Assembly: GCA_024233545.1 (NCBI GenBank)
Contig: JACKPL010000005.1
Span: 62,001 to 126,000 of the forward strand
From: a bacterium
GTDB lineage: Bacteria > Auribacterota > Auribacteria > Auribacterales > Auribacteraceae
Direction: 5' to 3'
DNA length: 64,000 nt
This document shows positions 19,301-28,900 of this stretch, piece by piece (the stretch's first letter is position 1; every line of letters begins with the position of its first letter). The translations under genes and the position numbers were made by a program. The notes beneath the pieces were generated by a model that was given only the letters and a program-made list of their open reading frames with translations, did no database searches and was not told where the DNA came from.

Positions 19301-19773
19301 GTTATTTTTTATTTTTCCTCATATGCGGGTTAGCGTTGATATTTATAGAAATTTTTGTTCCCGGCGGTATCATCGGTTTGGCAGGTTGTTTGTTTCTTCT
19401 TATTTCATCGTATTACTGCCTGAAAATTTTCGGTTATAAGATAGCGGTGTATTATTCCATCGGCTTGGTGTTTTTTGTATTATTGTTTGTTATGGCATCT
19501 ATGCATTTTGTCCGGTTTATTCCATTTAGGAAAAAATTATTTCTTTATTCGGATAAGAATGATATTCGTTTTGAGCAAACCGAACTGCTTAATCTCAAGG
19601 GTAAACAAGGGGTTGCATATACGGTGTTGCGTCCCTGCGGCAAGATCATGGTGGATGGAAAACGATACGATGCGCAAGCATGCGGCGTATTTATTGAGAA
19701 AAATAAAGGAATAGAAATTATCGCTGTAGAAAATAATCACATTTTAGTAAGAGAAAAACAAATAGGAGGGTAA
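19297..19773 (+). CDS. short NfeD-family membrane protein (no protease domain)
   Basis: 158 aa from the GTG at 19297, which overlaps the preceding stop (GTGA) and has AGGAGAG about 10 nt upstream. Two or three membrane helices (YFLFFLICGLALIFIEIFVP and following) precede a C-terminal OB-fold-like domain (LKGKQGVAYTVLRPCGKIMV) resembling that of the longer protein. It corresponds to the short NfeD1a/YqeZ-partner type that scaffolds flotillins. It ends 2 bp before floA, with the ribosome site AGGAGGG inside its 3' end. Confidence 0.82.
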   Translation: MSYFLFFLICGLALIFIEIFVPGGIIGLAGCLFLLISSYYCLKIFGYKIAVYYSIGLVFFVLLFVMASMHFVRFIPFRKKLFLYSDKNDIRFEQTELLNLKGKQGVAYTVLRPCGKIMVDGKRYDAQACGVFIEKNKGIEIIAVENNHILVREKQIGG

Positions 19774-19775
19774 AC

Positions 19776-20768
19776 ATGCATCTTTTATTGATTGGTATTT
19801 CATTAGTAATTTGTATTATGATTTTTTCTATTATTATTAAGTACTTGAATCTTTGGATTCAGGCGTTGGCGTCTGGCGTGCCCATCGGTATTCCGACATT
19901 ATTTATGATGCAGTTGCGCAAAGTGAACCCTCGGGTAATTGTAACAGCACAAATTATGGCGGCAAAAGCAGGAATCAATATATCAACCAATCTTTTAGAG
20001 GCACATTTTCTTGCCGGCGGCAATGTACATAATGTTATACGTGCTCTAATAGCCGCAGATAAAGCGAATATTGCATTGAATTTTGCAAAAGCCGCGGCAA
20101 TCGACCTTGCTGGTAGAGATGTATTAGAAGCGGTAAAGACAAGCGTTAATCCGAAGGTTATCAATTGCCCGAAACCGTCTGATGGGCGCGATACGATAGA
20201 TGCAGTAGCCAAAGACGGCATACAGCTCAAAGCAAAGGCTCGCGTAACAGTTCGCACGAACATTGAAGCCCTTATCGGCGGTGCTACTGAAGATACGGTC
20301 ATTGCCCGTGTAGGGGAAGGGATAGTAACTTCTATCGGTTCTTCCAACTCGCATAAAGATGTATTGGAAAATCCCGATATCATTTCGAAAAATGTTTTAG
20401 CACGCGGTTTGGATACAGGTACGGCATACGAAATTTTATCCATCGACATAGCAGATATCGATGTCGGTGAAAATATCGGCGCCAAACTTCAGGCTGAACA
20501 GGCACAAGCAGATATGCGCATTGCGCAGGCAAAAGCAGAAGAACGCCGTGCAATGGCGGTTGCGGCTGAACAAGAGAACCTTGCAACAATTCAGGAAATG
20601 AAAGCGCGGGTTGTCGAAGCAGAAGCAAAAATTCCTCTTGCCATTGCCGATGCTTTCAATAAAGGAAATCTCGGCGTTATGGATTATTACTCGATGAAAA
20701 ATATTATGGCGGATACCGAAATGCGGTCGAGCATAGCGCGTCCTGAACAAAAAGACAAAAGCAAATAA
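19776..20768 (+). CDS. floA: flotillin-like protein FloA (UPF0365)
   Basis: SPFH-type protein (330 aa), membrane-anchored by an N-terminal hydrophobic hairpin (LLLIGISLVICIMIFSIIIK) and forming functional membrane microdomains in Bacillus. Family signatures are visible: WIQALASGVPIGIPTLFMM, LEAHFLAGGNVHNVIRALIA and IDLAGRDVLEAVKTSVNPKV. An EA-rich coiled coil (residues 235-300, QAEQAQADMRIAQAKAEERR) ends the protein. The AGGAGGGTAAAC ribosome site is the best in this operon. Pairing with two NfeD genes matches the yqeZ-floA-yqfB arrangement. Confidence 0.93.
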   Translation: MHLLLIGISLVICIMIFSIIIKYLNLWIQALASGVPIGIPTLFMMQLRKVNPRVIVTAQIMAAKAGINISTNLLEAHFLAGGNVHNVIRALIAADKANIALNFAKAAAIDLAGRDVLEAVKTSVNPKVINCPKPSDGRDTIDAVAKDGIQLKAKARVTVRTNIEALIGGATEDTVIARVGEGIVTSIGSSNSHKDVLENPDIISKNVLARGLDTGTAYEILSIDIADIDVGENIGAKLQAEQAQADMRIAQAKAEERRAMAVAAEQENLATIQEMKARVVEAEAKIPLAIADAFNKGNLGVMDYYSMKNIMADTEMRSSIARPEQKDKSK

Positions 20769-20780
20769 TACGGTGATATT

Positions 20781-21323
20781 GTGGAACGTTTTATAGGGCT
20801 TTTTATCTTTTTTATCATTTTTGCCATAGGAAAATATTTCGAATCTGTCCAAAAACAAAAGGAACAGGCTCAACGTAAACAGCGCAAGGAACAAGATGCG
20901 CTCAGGATGCGTTCTTCGAGTGCGCCTGTCGATACCGATATCCGGACAACTGTCGCCGAAAAAAAAACTGCCCCGCCTGACTATAAAGCTTCACAAAATG
21001 AAGTTGAAGAGTTTCTGCGCAGTATAGGGTTAGCAATACCCAAACCATCAATGCCTGAAAAGGCGCCTGAGAGTGCGGCTCCGCTTAAAAATAAATCCGA
21101 TGTTGTTACTCCCAGCAAACAGAGGAATGTTAAACGGAGAGAAGATTTGTTCATTCCGGATGTTGCCCACAATGTTCATGATATATTGCCGGTGGAAAAA
21201 ATTTCAAAATATGCTGTTTTGTTGAGTAACAGAGAGCATATCAGACAGGCATTTGTCATGAGTGAGATTTTAAGGCCGCCTTGTGCATTGCGTCGGATTG
21301 GAAGAAAGACAATGGAGAAATAA
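20781..21323 (+). CDS. unknown single-pass membrane protein in the floA operon
   Basis: 180 aa from a GTG start (VERFIGLFIFFIIFAIGKYF), 12 bp after floA. One N-terminal membrane helix is followed by a charged Lys/Gln/Arg coiled coil (residues 22-45), a low-complexity linker, and a short conserved-looking segment (NEVEEFLRSIGLAIPKP). The C-terminal 40 residues are again helical and hydrophobic (KISKYAVLLSNREHIRQAFV). I do not recognise a family. The tail motif and position suggest a cytoplasmic partner for the flotillin or NfeD proteins, but that is inference. Confidence 0.75.
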   Translation: MERFIGLFIFFIIFAIGKYFESVQKQKEQAQRKQRKEQDALRMRSSSAPVDTDIRTTVAEKKTAPPDYKASQNEVEEFLRSIGLAIPKPSMPEKAPESAAPLKNKSDVVTPSKQRNVKRREDLFIPDVAHNVHDILPVEKISKYAVLLSNREHIRQAFVMSEILRPPCALRRIGRKTMEK

Positions 21324-21329
21324 ATATCA

Positions 21330-22865
21330 ATGTTGGCAAAAGTTTTTTCCGCATCCGTTATGGGAATTGATGCATATCCGGTAGAAATAGAGGTTGATGT
21401 TGCCAGAGGGTTGCCGACAGTGATTGTTGTTGGGTTGCCTGATGCGGCAGTGCGTGAAAGCAGGGAACGAGTCAAATCAGCTATTCAGAATTGCGGGTTT
21501 AAACATCCGGTCAGGAGAGTAACGATTAGCCTTGCGCCTGCTGATACAAAAAAAGAAGGGCCGGGTTTCGACCTCCCTATAGCGCTCGGAATTCTTGCGG
21601 CGAGCGAACAGCTTAAACCGGAAAACCTAAACGATTATTATATTTGCGGCGAACTTGCTTTGGATGGGGCGGTACGTCCTATAAAAGGTGTTCTTCCCAT
21701 GGCAATCTATGCGCGCCAGAACGGAAAAAAAGGATTTATTGTTCCGTGTTCCAATGCATCTGAAGCGTCAGTGGTAAGCGATCTGCCTGTATATCCGGTT
21801 ACATGTTTAAGTCAGGCAATAGATTTTATAAATGGCGATTCTGCAATTGTGCCGCATCGTATAAATCCTGAGGAGATGTTTAAAGAATCACACGAACATC
21901 AGGTAGATTTTTCCGATGTTCGCGGGCAGGAAAATACAAAAAGAGCGATCGAGATTGCGGCGGCTGGCGGTCATAATGTCATTATGATCGGTCCACCCGG
22001 TTCGGGTAAAACAATGTTGGCGCGCCGTATTCCGACCATTTTACCACCCATGACGCTGGATGAATCTTTGGAAACAACAAAGATACATAGCATAATGGGA
22101 TTGATTTCGTCGGGACAATCACTCATAACAACTCGTCCTTTTCGGTCACCGCATCATACAATTTCAAATTCAGGGCTTATTGGCGGCGGTACGTTTCCTC
22201 GGCCCGGCGATGTATCGCTTGCTCATAATGGCGTGTTGTTTCTTGACGAATTAGCGGAATTTAACCGGCAAGTACTTGAGGTACTGCGGCAACCTCTTGA
22301 GGATGGCGAAGTAACTATTTCTCGTGCGGCAGGTTCTGTAAAATATCCGGCGCGGTTTATGTTGATTGCGGCGATGAACCCTTCACCAAGCGGCTATGAG
22401 TATGATCCGCGCCAGCCGAACAGTTGTTCTCCGGCGCAAGTTCAAAAATATATGTCGAAAATATCCGGTCCATTGCTTGACCGCATCGATATTCATCTCG
22501 AAGTAGCTCAGGTGCACTATAAAGATTTATCAAGTAAACAAAATGGCGAACCGTCTGCCGCGATTCGTGAGCGAGTAATAAAGGCACGCAAAATTCAAAA
22601 TGAACGGTTCAGGCGGAGCAAGTTTTTCTGCAATGCTCACATGACAACATCCGCAGTAAAAAAATATTGTGAGTTGTCACATGATAGCCAATCTATTCTG
22701 AATAATGCTATGGAACAGCTTGGCTTGAGCGCTCGAGCATATCATCGAATATTAAAACTTGCTCGTACTATTGCCGATCTTGCGTCATCCGCAGATATAC
22801 AAACTCCTCATATTCTTGAGGCAATCCAATATCGTTCATTAGACCGGACGCGTTTTTTTGCTTAA
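21330..22865 (+). CDS. YifB/ComM-family Mg-chelatase-like AAA ATPase
   Basis: 511 aa with an N-terminal Lon-protease-like fold (MLAKVFSASVMGIDAYPVEI; DTKKEGPGFDLPIALGILA) and a central AAA+ module with Walker A GPPGSGKTMLARRIP and Walker B NGVLFLDELAEFNRQ. The sensor region is AAMNPSPSGYEYDP, and a C-terminal helical domain follows. The family includes ComM, a helicase for branch migration in natural transformation; general function outside competence is uncertain. It lies 6 bp after the unknown membrane protein, and a comF homologue lies elsewhere in the window (35324). Confidence 0.93.
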   Translation: MLAKVFSASVMGIDAYPVEIEVDVARGLPTVIVVGLPDAAVRESRERVKSAIQNCGFKHPVRRVTISLAPADTKKEGPGFDLPIALGILAASEQLKPENLNDYYICGELALDGAVRPIKGVLPMAIYARQNGKKGFIVPCSNASEASVVSDLPVYPVTCLSQAIDFINGDSAIVPHRINPEEMFKESHEHQVDFSDVRGQENTKRAIEIAAAGGHNVIMIGPPGSGKTMLARRIPTILPPMTLDESLETTKIHSIMGLISSGQSLITTRPFRSPHHTISNSGLIGGGTFPRPGDVSLAHNGVLFLDELAEFNRQVLEVLRQPLEDGEVTISRAAGSVKYPARFMLIAAMNPSPSGYEYDPRQPNSCSPAQVQKYMSKISGPLLDRIDIHLEVAQVHYKDLSSKQNGEPSAAIRERVIKARKIQNERFRRSKFFCNAHMTTSAVKKYCELSHDSQSILNNAMEQLGLSARAYHRILKLARTIADLASSADIQTPHILEAIQYRSLDRTRFFA

Positions 22866-22918
22866 AACTATACCATCCCCAAAACAGCGTGTTTAAAATC
22901 CGTTTTGAAAGGGATTTG

Positions 22919-25900
22919 ATGGAAAATAAAATACGTTTAAGCCAACAGCCTGGTATACAGCTTGTTACGGGAAATGCCGGTTCTGGTAAAACAAAATTTC
23001 TCCTTGATTCCATTTCTGAATCAATAGAATCAGGAACTGTTTTAAGTGATTCTATCATGTTTATTCCTTGTAAAGCGGCTCAGTTGCAAATCATTAAAGA
23101 AAGATGTGCCGTTCGTCTCCCTGCGTCTGCTGTCAACCAGCTTAAAATATGGAATTTTGTTGACCTCGCTCGCAGAATTGTAAAATCCAATCCAATTTTA
23201 TCTGGATGCCGGCACGATATGCTGTATGCGGACCGATTTCAAAAAGCGCGTCATGTTATCATGCGTAAGGTATTGGAAAAATGCATGTTGCCCTCACATC
23301 TCGAACCGTGGAAAACGCCAGGCAACATAGTTAGAAACCTTGTACATATTGTTAAATTTGAGCAAACGATGAATCCGTTAAAACGGGAGATGCTGGAACC
23401 GTGGATTGCACAGGTGCTTGATGAATATGAAAAAGTTTGCCGTCATGCCGGCATTATTTTTCAAGAGGATTTGATTCACGAAGCAGTCAGGATACTCAAA
23501 ACGCATCCACATGCTGTTGTTTTACCTCAGATTCAGCATATTGTAGTCGATGATTTTCAGGAGATCAATTATGCGTGTTATGAATTATTGTGTTCGGTGC
23601 TGTGGTGTTTGAAGCAGAGAAGCGTGCTGGATTCGGCACTCTTTTCGGCAAATGTATCTTTTGCAGTGCATAAATACCGTGGTGCATCCACCACGTTTAT
23701 TCAAGAGGCGATAAAAGAGTTTACTATTTCCAAAAATAATATCATAGAATTAAGTAATACGAAAAATACGCTCCGCTCTGTTGTCCATGAGCAGTTGTTA
23801 TCCGAAGAGCGAAGTATCCAACATCCGCAACAGCAATTTCTTTTCACCGATGAGAAACCGATATGGTGCATTGAAACTCCTCAATTTCTTGATCAGATAT
23901 ATTTCTGTGCAAAAAAAATCAAAGCATTGATTGGTGATGATGTAGTACCGGGAAAAATAGGAGTTGTCGTTGAAGAAAGCTCTTCTGATGCATCTTTGTG
24001 CAGAAGCGTCTTTGATTCCCTTGCTATTCCGTGTGAGTTTGAAAAGGGAATTCCGCTGTGCTTATCGGCAACGTTTGGATTTTTAAAATTATGTGCGCAA
24101 ATAGCCGGAGGGCGGCAGAGTGACGATACTTTGTTGCGGCGTTTTTTGTCGGCGAACGTTTTTGGTTTAAGCGGTTTAGAAAGCAGTCGTATTACAGATG
24201 AGTCTCGTCGAAGAAATATACCGTTGCGATGGGGAATTATTCGATATGCGGAATTCATACTGGAGTCGGATAAGCGCAACCGGTTGCTTAATGTACTGTT
24301 TTATCTTATGAACACTTCAAGCGATATGTTGTCGAAATTTTTTATTGAAATTGTAAATCGTTCTGAATTAACCGATTTTCTTCTCACGCAGGATTTATCC
24401 GAGATGGACGTTATGAGAAAAATAACAGATGCGGCAGAATTTTTTGATAAGTTGTATGCTCGGCTCCATGATGGAGTTTTGCCTTTAGTTCATCAGTTTG
24501 AGGATTTTGAGAAATGGTGCCTTCCTGAATATATAAAAAGTAAAAGAAGCAACAAGGAATTTGCGGTACAAATTCTTACGCTATTCGGATGTGATTCATG
24601 CGAATTGGACTACTTTTTTGTTCTGGGGTGTGATGAAAAACGGTATCCTGACAGTTATCGTTCGTTTGTGCCGGCGTTGCTAAGAAATAGTGAATCTGCT
24701 TTATTAAATAAAGAATTATTTGAGTTATCGGATAGAACCCTTTTGATAAATGCTTTGAACCGGACGTCAAAACAAGCGTTTTTACTTTTTTCACGCGATA
24801 ACGGAGAACCATCCCCGCTCATTGACCTTTTAAAACAACATCCGTTCGTGAAAGAAGTAACTGAAGAAACTCTTTTTGGCACATACACTAATGATGAAAA
24901 TATACTTACTCTTGGAGATGCGGCGCTTTGGCTGGATAATCAGTTGGAAAATATGAACAGTAACGATAGGGTTCGATTTGGCAAAGTATGCGATAGTATT
25001 TTCCCTGACATTCTGCAAAAGATACCCAAGTTTGATGGAGAACAAGAAAGGTTTTCCCTGTCTCCGCATTATACCTTTTCCGCTTCCGGTATAAATTCTT
25101 TTTTGGAATGTCCGAGAAGATTCTTTTTTAGCAAAGTTATGAAAATAGACCGCGAAGAAATTTCTATGGGAGCGGCCTTCGGGCAAATCGTTCATAGAGT
25201 GCTTGAAATTTTTCATACTCTCTATCCACAGTGGACAAGTAAAGATGAATTTAACAAAAAAAACAATGAAAGTGTTCTGTATCGGATTCTTCAAAGGGAA
25301 CTTGCTTGCGAGGAAGAACTTAACAAATTCAACCGGATACTCTTGGGATATGAAATTTTTGAGTGTCTGAAAAGATATAATGATTTCCTCGAATCCCAAA
25401 TACCTTTTATTATTCAGTCACGTGAAAGGCGTGTATTCTTTTTACTCGACGCAATACCGTTTTCTCTTTCAATCGACCGTATTGACTCGAAACTGTTTAA
25501 TCAGCAGAAAGTGCGGATTGTCGATTATAAAACGGAAGAATTGACCCGTCTCAAGAGGGCGGATACGTTACGAAAAGAATTTCTCGGTTTATCTGAATTG
25601 AACTTTAAAGGGACAAAAAACTGTCAGCTTCCTTTATATTATTTTGCGGCGCAAAACGCATTAAACCTAGAGCCTGATGCTTTGAGTATCTTTTACCTTC
25701 GAACACATCCGGAAAACAAGCCGTCATTGTGTCATAATGTAACTCTTTATGTAAATGGAACATTGCCGCAGGAAACAATAACCGGAGAAGATTTACAAGC
25801 TGTCAGAGAAGACATCGGTAAGATTGTTAATCTCATTAGAGCAGGATATTTCCCTCTTCCTCACGGTTCGAGCTGTTACACTTGTTTCTCGCCAATGCTT

Positions 25901-25936
25901 TGTAATGCAAGGGAAACAGGCAATGCATCCGAATGA
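22919..25936 (+). CDS. addB: AddB-like helicase-exonuclease subunit
   Basis: About 1005 aa. The N terminus has a Walker A (GNAGSGKTKFLLDS, residues 18-31), and the Walker B-like box reads VVDDFQEINYA rather than DEFQ, as expected for an AddB-type subunit whose helicase core is degenerate. The C-terminal PD-(D/E)XK nuclease keeps the active-site order: His in GQIVHRVLEIFH, Asp in SIDRIDSK, and Asp-x-Lys in VDYKTEEL. A four-Cys iron-sulfur signature is complete: Cys in FLECPRRFFF, then CYTCFSPMLC (C-x2-C-x5-C), matching Bacillus AddB spacing. The ATG 22919 with AAAGGG upstream is better than the earlier GTG at 22889. The 3' end overlaps the next gene by 14 nt. Confidence 0.88.
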   Translation: MENKIRLSQQPGIQLVTGNAGSGKTKFLLDSISESIESGTVLSDSIMFIPCKAAQLQIIKERCAVRLPASAVNQLKIWNFVDLARRIVKSNPILSGCRHDMLYADRFQKARHVIMRKVLEKCMLPSHLEPWKTPGNIVRNLVHIVKFEQTMNPLKREMLEPWIAQVLDEYEKVCRHAGIIFQEDLIHEAVRILKTHPHAVVLPQIQHIVVDDFQEINYACYELLCSVLWCLKQRSVLDSALFSANVSFAVHKYRGASTTFIQEAIKEFTISKNNIIELSNTKNTLRSVVHEQLLSEERSIQHPQQQFLFTDEKPIWCIETPQFLDQIYFCAKKIKALIGDDVVPGKIGVVVEESSSDASLCRSVFDSLAIPCEFEKGIPLCLSATFGFLKLCAQIAGGRQSDDTLLRRFLSANVFGLSGLESSRITDESRRRNIPLRWGIIRYAEFILESDKRNRLLNVLFYLMNTSSDMLSKFFIEIVNRSELTDFLLTQDLSEMDVMRKITDAAEFFDKLYARLHDGVLPLVHQFEDFEKWCLPEYIKSKRSNKEFAVQILTLFGCDSCELDYFFVLGCDEKRYPDSYRSFVPALLRNSESALLNKELFELSDRTLLINALNRTSKQAFLLFSRDNGEPSPLIDLLKQHPFVKEVTEETLFGTYTNDENILTLGDAALWLDNQLENMNSNDRVRFGKVCDSIFPDILQKIPKFDGEQERFSLSPHYTFSASGINSFLECPRRFFFSKVMKIDREEISMGAAFGQIVHRVLEIFHTLYPQWTSKDEFNKKNNESVLYRILQRELACEEELNKFNRILLGYEIFECLKRYNDFLESQIPFIIQSRERRVFFLLDAIPFSLSIDRIDSKLFNQQKVRIVDYKTEELTRLKRADTLRKEFLGLSELNFKGTKNCQLPLYYFAAQNALNLEPDALSIFYLRTHPENKPSLCHNVTLYVNGTLPQETITGEDLQAVREDIGKIVNLIRAGYFPLPHGSSCYTCFSPMLCNARETGNASE

Positions 25937-28900
25937 ATCACAACAAGCCATTATCAATGCACCGGTTTATCAACCGCTTCTTATTACCGCAGGTGCGGGT
26001 ACCGGTAAAACCGAGACAATCATCAGGCGATACGGTTCTCTAATTACTCAGCATAACCTTAAATGCGAACATATTCTATTGCTGACGTTCACCAATAAAG
26101 CCGCGAATGAAATGAAAGAGCGTTTAGTTAGGAATGGTATGCTGTCTTTTTTGGAGAAAAATACTGCGTGGGTTCATACATTTCACGCTTTTTGCTCAAG
26201 GTTGTTAAAAGAAGAAGCGCCCTACATAAATATTTCATCTGATTTCGAACCGCTTGCGCAGTCCGAACAAACGATACTCTTTCAACAGGTGTATGCAGAA
26301 TTTTTAGCATTGGAAGGAGATTTTTCTGAATTTGGAAATGTGGTAAAGCATCTTTCTCTCAAAGATATGAAGAACTTTGAGCAGAAATGCTTAATTACCA
26401 TCGAAAAATTACGCGACAACGTTATTTTTCCCGACGAATACCGTACTCTTTGTGCAGATACTGATAATCAAAAAGCATATGCATTAAAAAAAATTATCGG
26501 AACTTTGTATAAGCGGTTTGATGCGATGATGGCAGAAAACAGCTGTAAAGATTTTTCAAAATTGATTGCTGACGTTATCCGCCTTTTAAGAGAAAATCAA
26601 GCAGTGCGTGAAAAATATAAAAATAAATTTCACTATATTATGGTTGACGAATTTCAAGACACTAATCATGCGCAGTATCAGCTGTTGCGCCTTCTTGCGC
26701 AATCCCAGTGTGCAAACCTGACGCTTGTCGGTGATAAGCGTCAGGCAATATACCAATGGAGGGGCGCTGATCCCGGCAATATTGATGATTTCGAAAAATC
26801 GATCAATACCATTTCTCTCAAAAGTATGACAATCAATTATCGGTCGTGTCCTTCTATTGTAAAATATGCAAACAGATTTCTTGACGGTTCTCCATATGCG
26901 CATATGGAAGATATTTCTTCTTATTTACCGTATGATACCGTTTCAGAACCGGTCATTACTTTATTTGAGCATGATGTGAGTGAAGCAGAATATGCGGCGT
27001 CTGAAATTGCCGCATTGTTAAAAAAAGGATATGTTCCGTCAGATATTGTTTTGTTGTTCCGTACGGTAAAGAATCGCGCGAAGCTATTTGAAAAAGCATT
27101 GGCTCATCGAGGAATACCGTTTTATACGAGCGGCAGTAACATCTTTTTCGATCGGAGTGAAATTCATGACTTAATTGCTTATTTTAAACTTATTGTTAAT
27201 CCGTTTGATAAAAATGCCCTTATCAGGATATTATTGCGTCCACCGTATGGTTTGTCTGATGCACAGCTATATGCTTTGCAAAAGGAAAGCGAGAAGAACT
27301 CAAGTTCTTTTTTCGAAGCGGTGAGTATGAAAAAAGAATTGGCGCATTTATCAAAATCGATTCTTGATTTATATGGCAGTGCTGAAGCGTTATCGTTGCC
27401 TGATGTATATTTTGCGGTATGCAAACATACACGGTTTCTCTTCGGTGCATATATGGATAAATCGCAATCCATAAATGTTCGCGAAAGTTTAAGCAGGATG
27501 GTTGCTTTGCTTCAGAGGTTTTCCACAAAAAATCAAGGGCATGGAATGGCTGAGTTCCTTGATTATTTTGCCTATGCATTGCACAGTGAACAGGATTCTG
27601 AAGAATTAGAACTGCTTCAGGCAAGCAATTGTGTGCGCCTCATGACGCTTCATCGTGCTAAAGGGCTTGAGTTCCCTTGTGTTTTTTTATCGGACATTAA
27701 AATTCCGGCGTTTTCTTCGTTAAACTCCGATTTCAAACGGCGCATTGCTACCGAACAATCGTTCTTATTCGATAAAACGTTTGAACATGTGCATTTTAAA
27801 GGAATGGAAGGATACGACAAGCTTAAAGAAGAACTGGTCGCTGAACAAATAAACGAGTCGATACGATTGTATTATGTCGGCATTACCAGAGCGAGGGACC
27901 GATTATATATCACCGGAAAAGATGTGGATGCGTTTCGCGCGCCCCTTATAACATCGCCTGATATTCAATGGAAAGAAACATTTGAGATACCTGAAGTTTA
28001 TTCTGAGCCGCCGAATAGTAAAAACGAAGCAATCGAGGAAATAATTTCCCAAGCATATCGGATTAAGTGCCGGATTGCTTCTGGGGAAAAAACTCCGGTG
28101 CGTGTGCCGGTAATTCGGTTTTCCTGTTCATCTCTCCAAGAGCTGGAGAAGAATCCGTATGAATACTATCTGCGGCATATCCTCCATGTACCGGTAATTG
28201 TAGAAAATATGCCGAAAACAGGAAACAATATACAGTGGAAAGAATTAGGAACGCTCATTCATGAAACAATAGAAGAATTCCATGCCGCTTCACGCCAGAC
28301 TACTTTACTGCAGATTGCGTTTGAAAAATCACGCGATAACGTAGTGCTTAAAAAGTATCGCAATCTTATTGAAGAACCGCTCAAATATTACGAGACACTC
28401 GAATATTCTACTCATAATGCGGCTGGATTTTATGCGGAATTTCCTTTTACAGTCACTTACGAAACGCCTGAAGTTTCGATTGAACTTAACGGACAAATTG
28501 ATCGATTGTACATCCAGAATGAACATTGTAAAATACTCGATTTTAAAACAGGTTTCTTAGGTTCTCGTGATGATTATATTCTTCAGATGGCATCATACGC
28601 GTTTGCATGCAGTAGATTGTTTCCTGTGAAAACCATAGAAACTGAACTCATATTTCTTCACCAAAAACAGCGGGAGACGATTACATTCTCTATTGGAGAG
28701 CTGGAACACTATAAACAGCGGATTGTTCAATGCGCAAAAAAAATAATGAATAAGGATTTCAAACATGATTCGACTATTCATTTACATTCAGCTAATGCGC
28801 TGGAATACGGAAAAGAACATAGTGGCGTCGCTTTTCAGAATCAAGAATCCTATTATCGGCATTTCTATGAACTGCTTATCACTGAACAGTCTGCTGTGCG

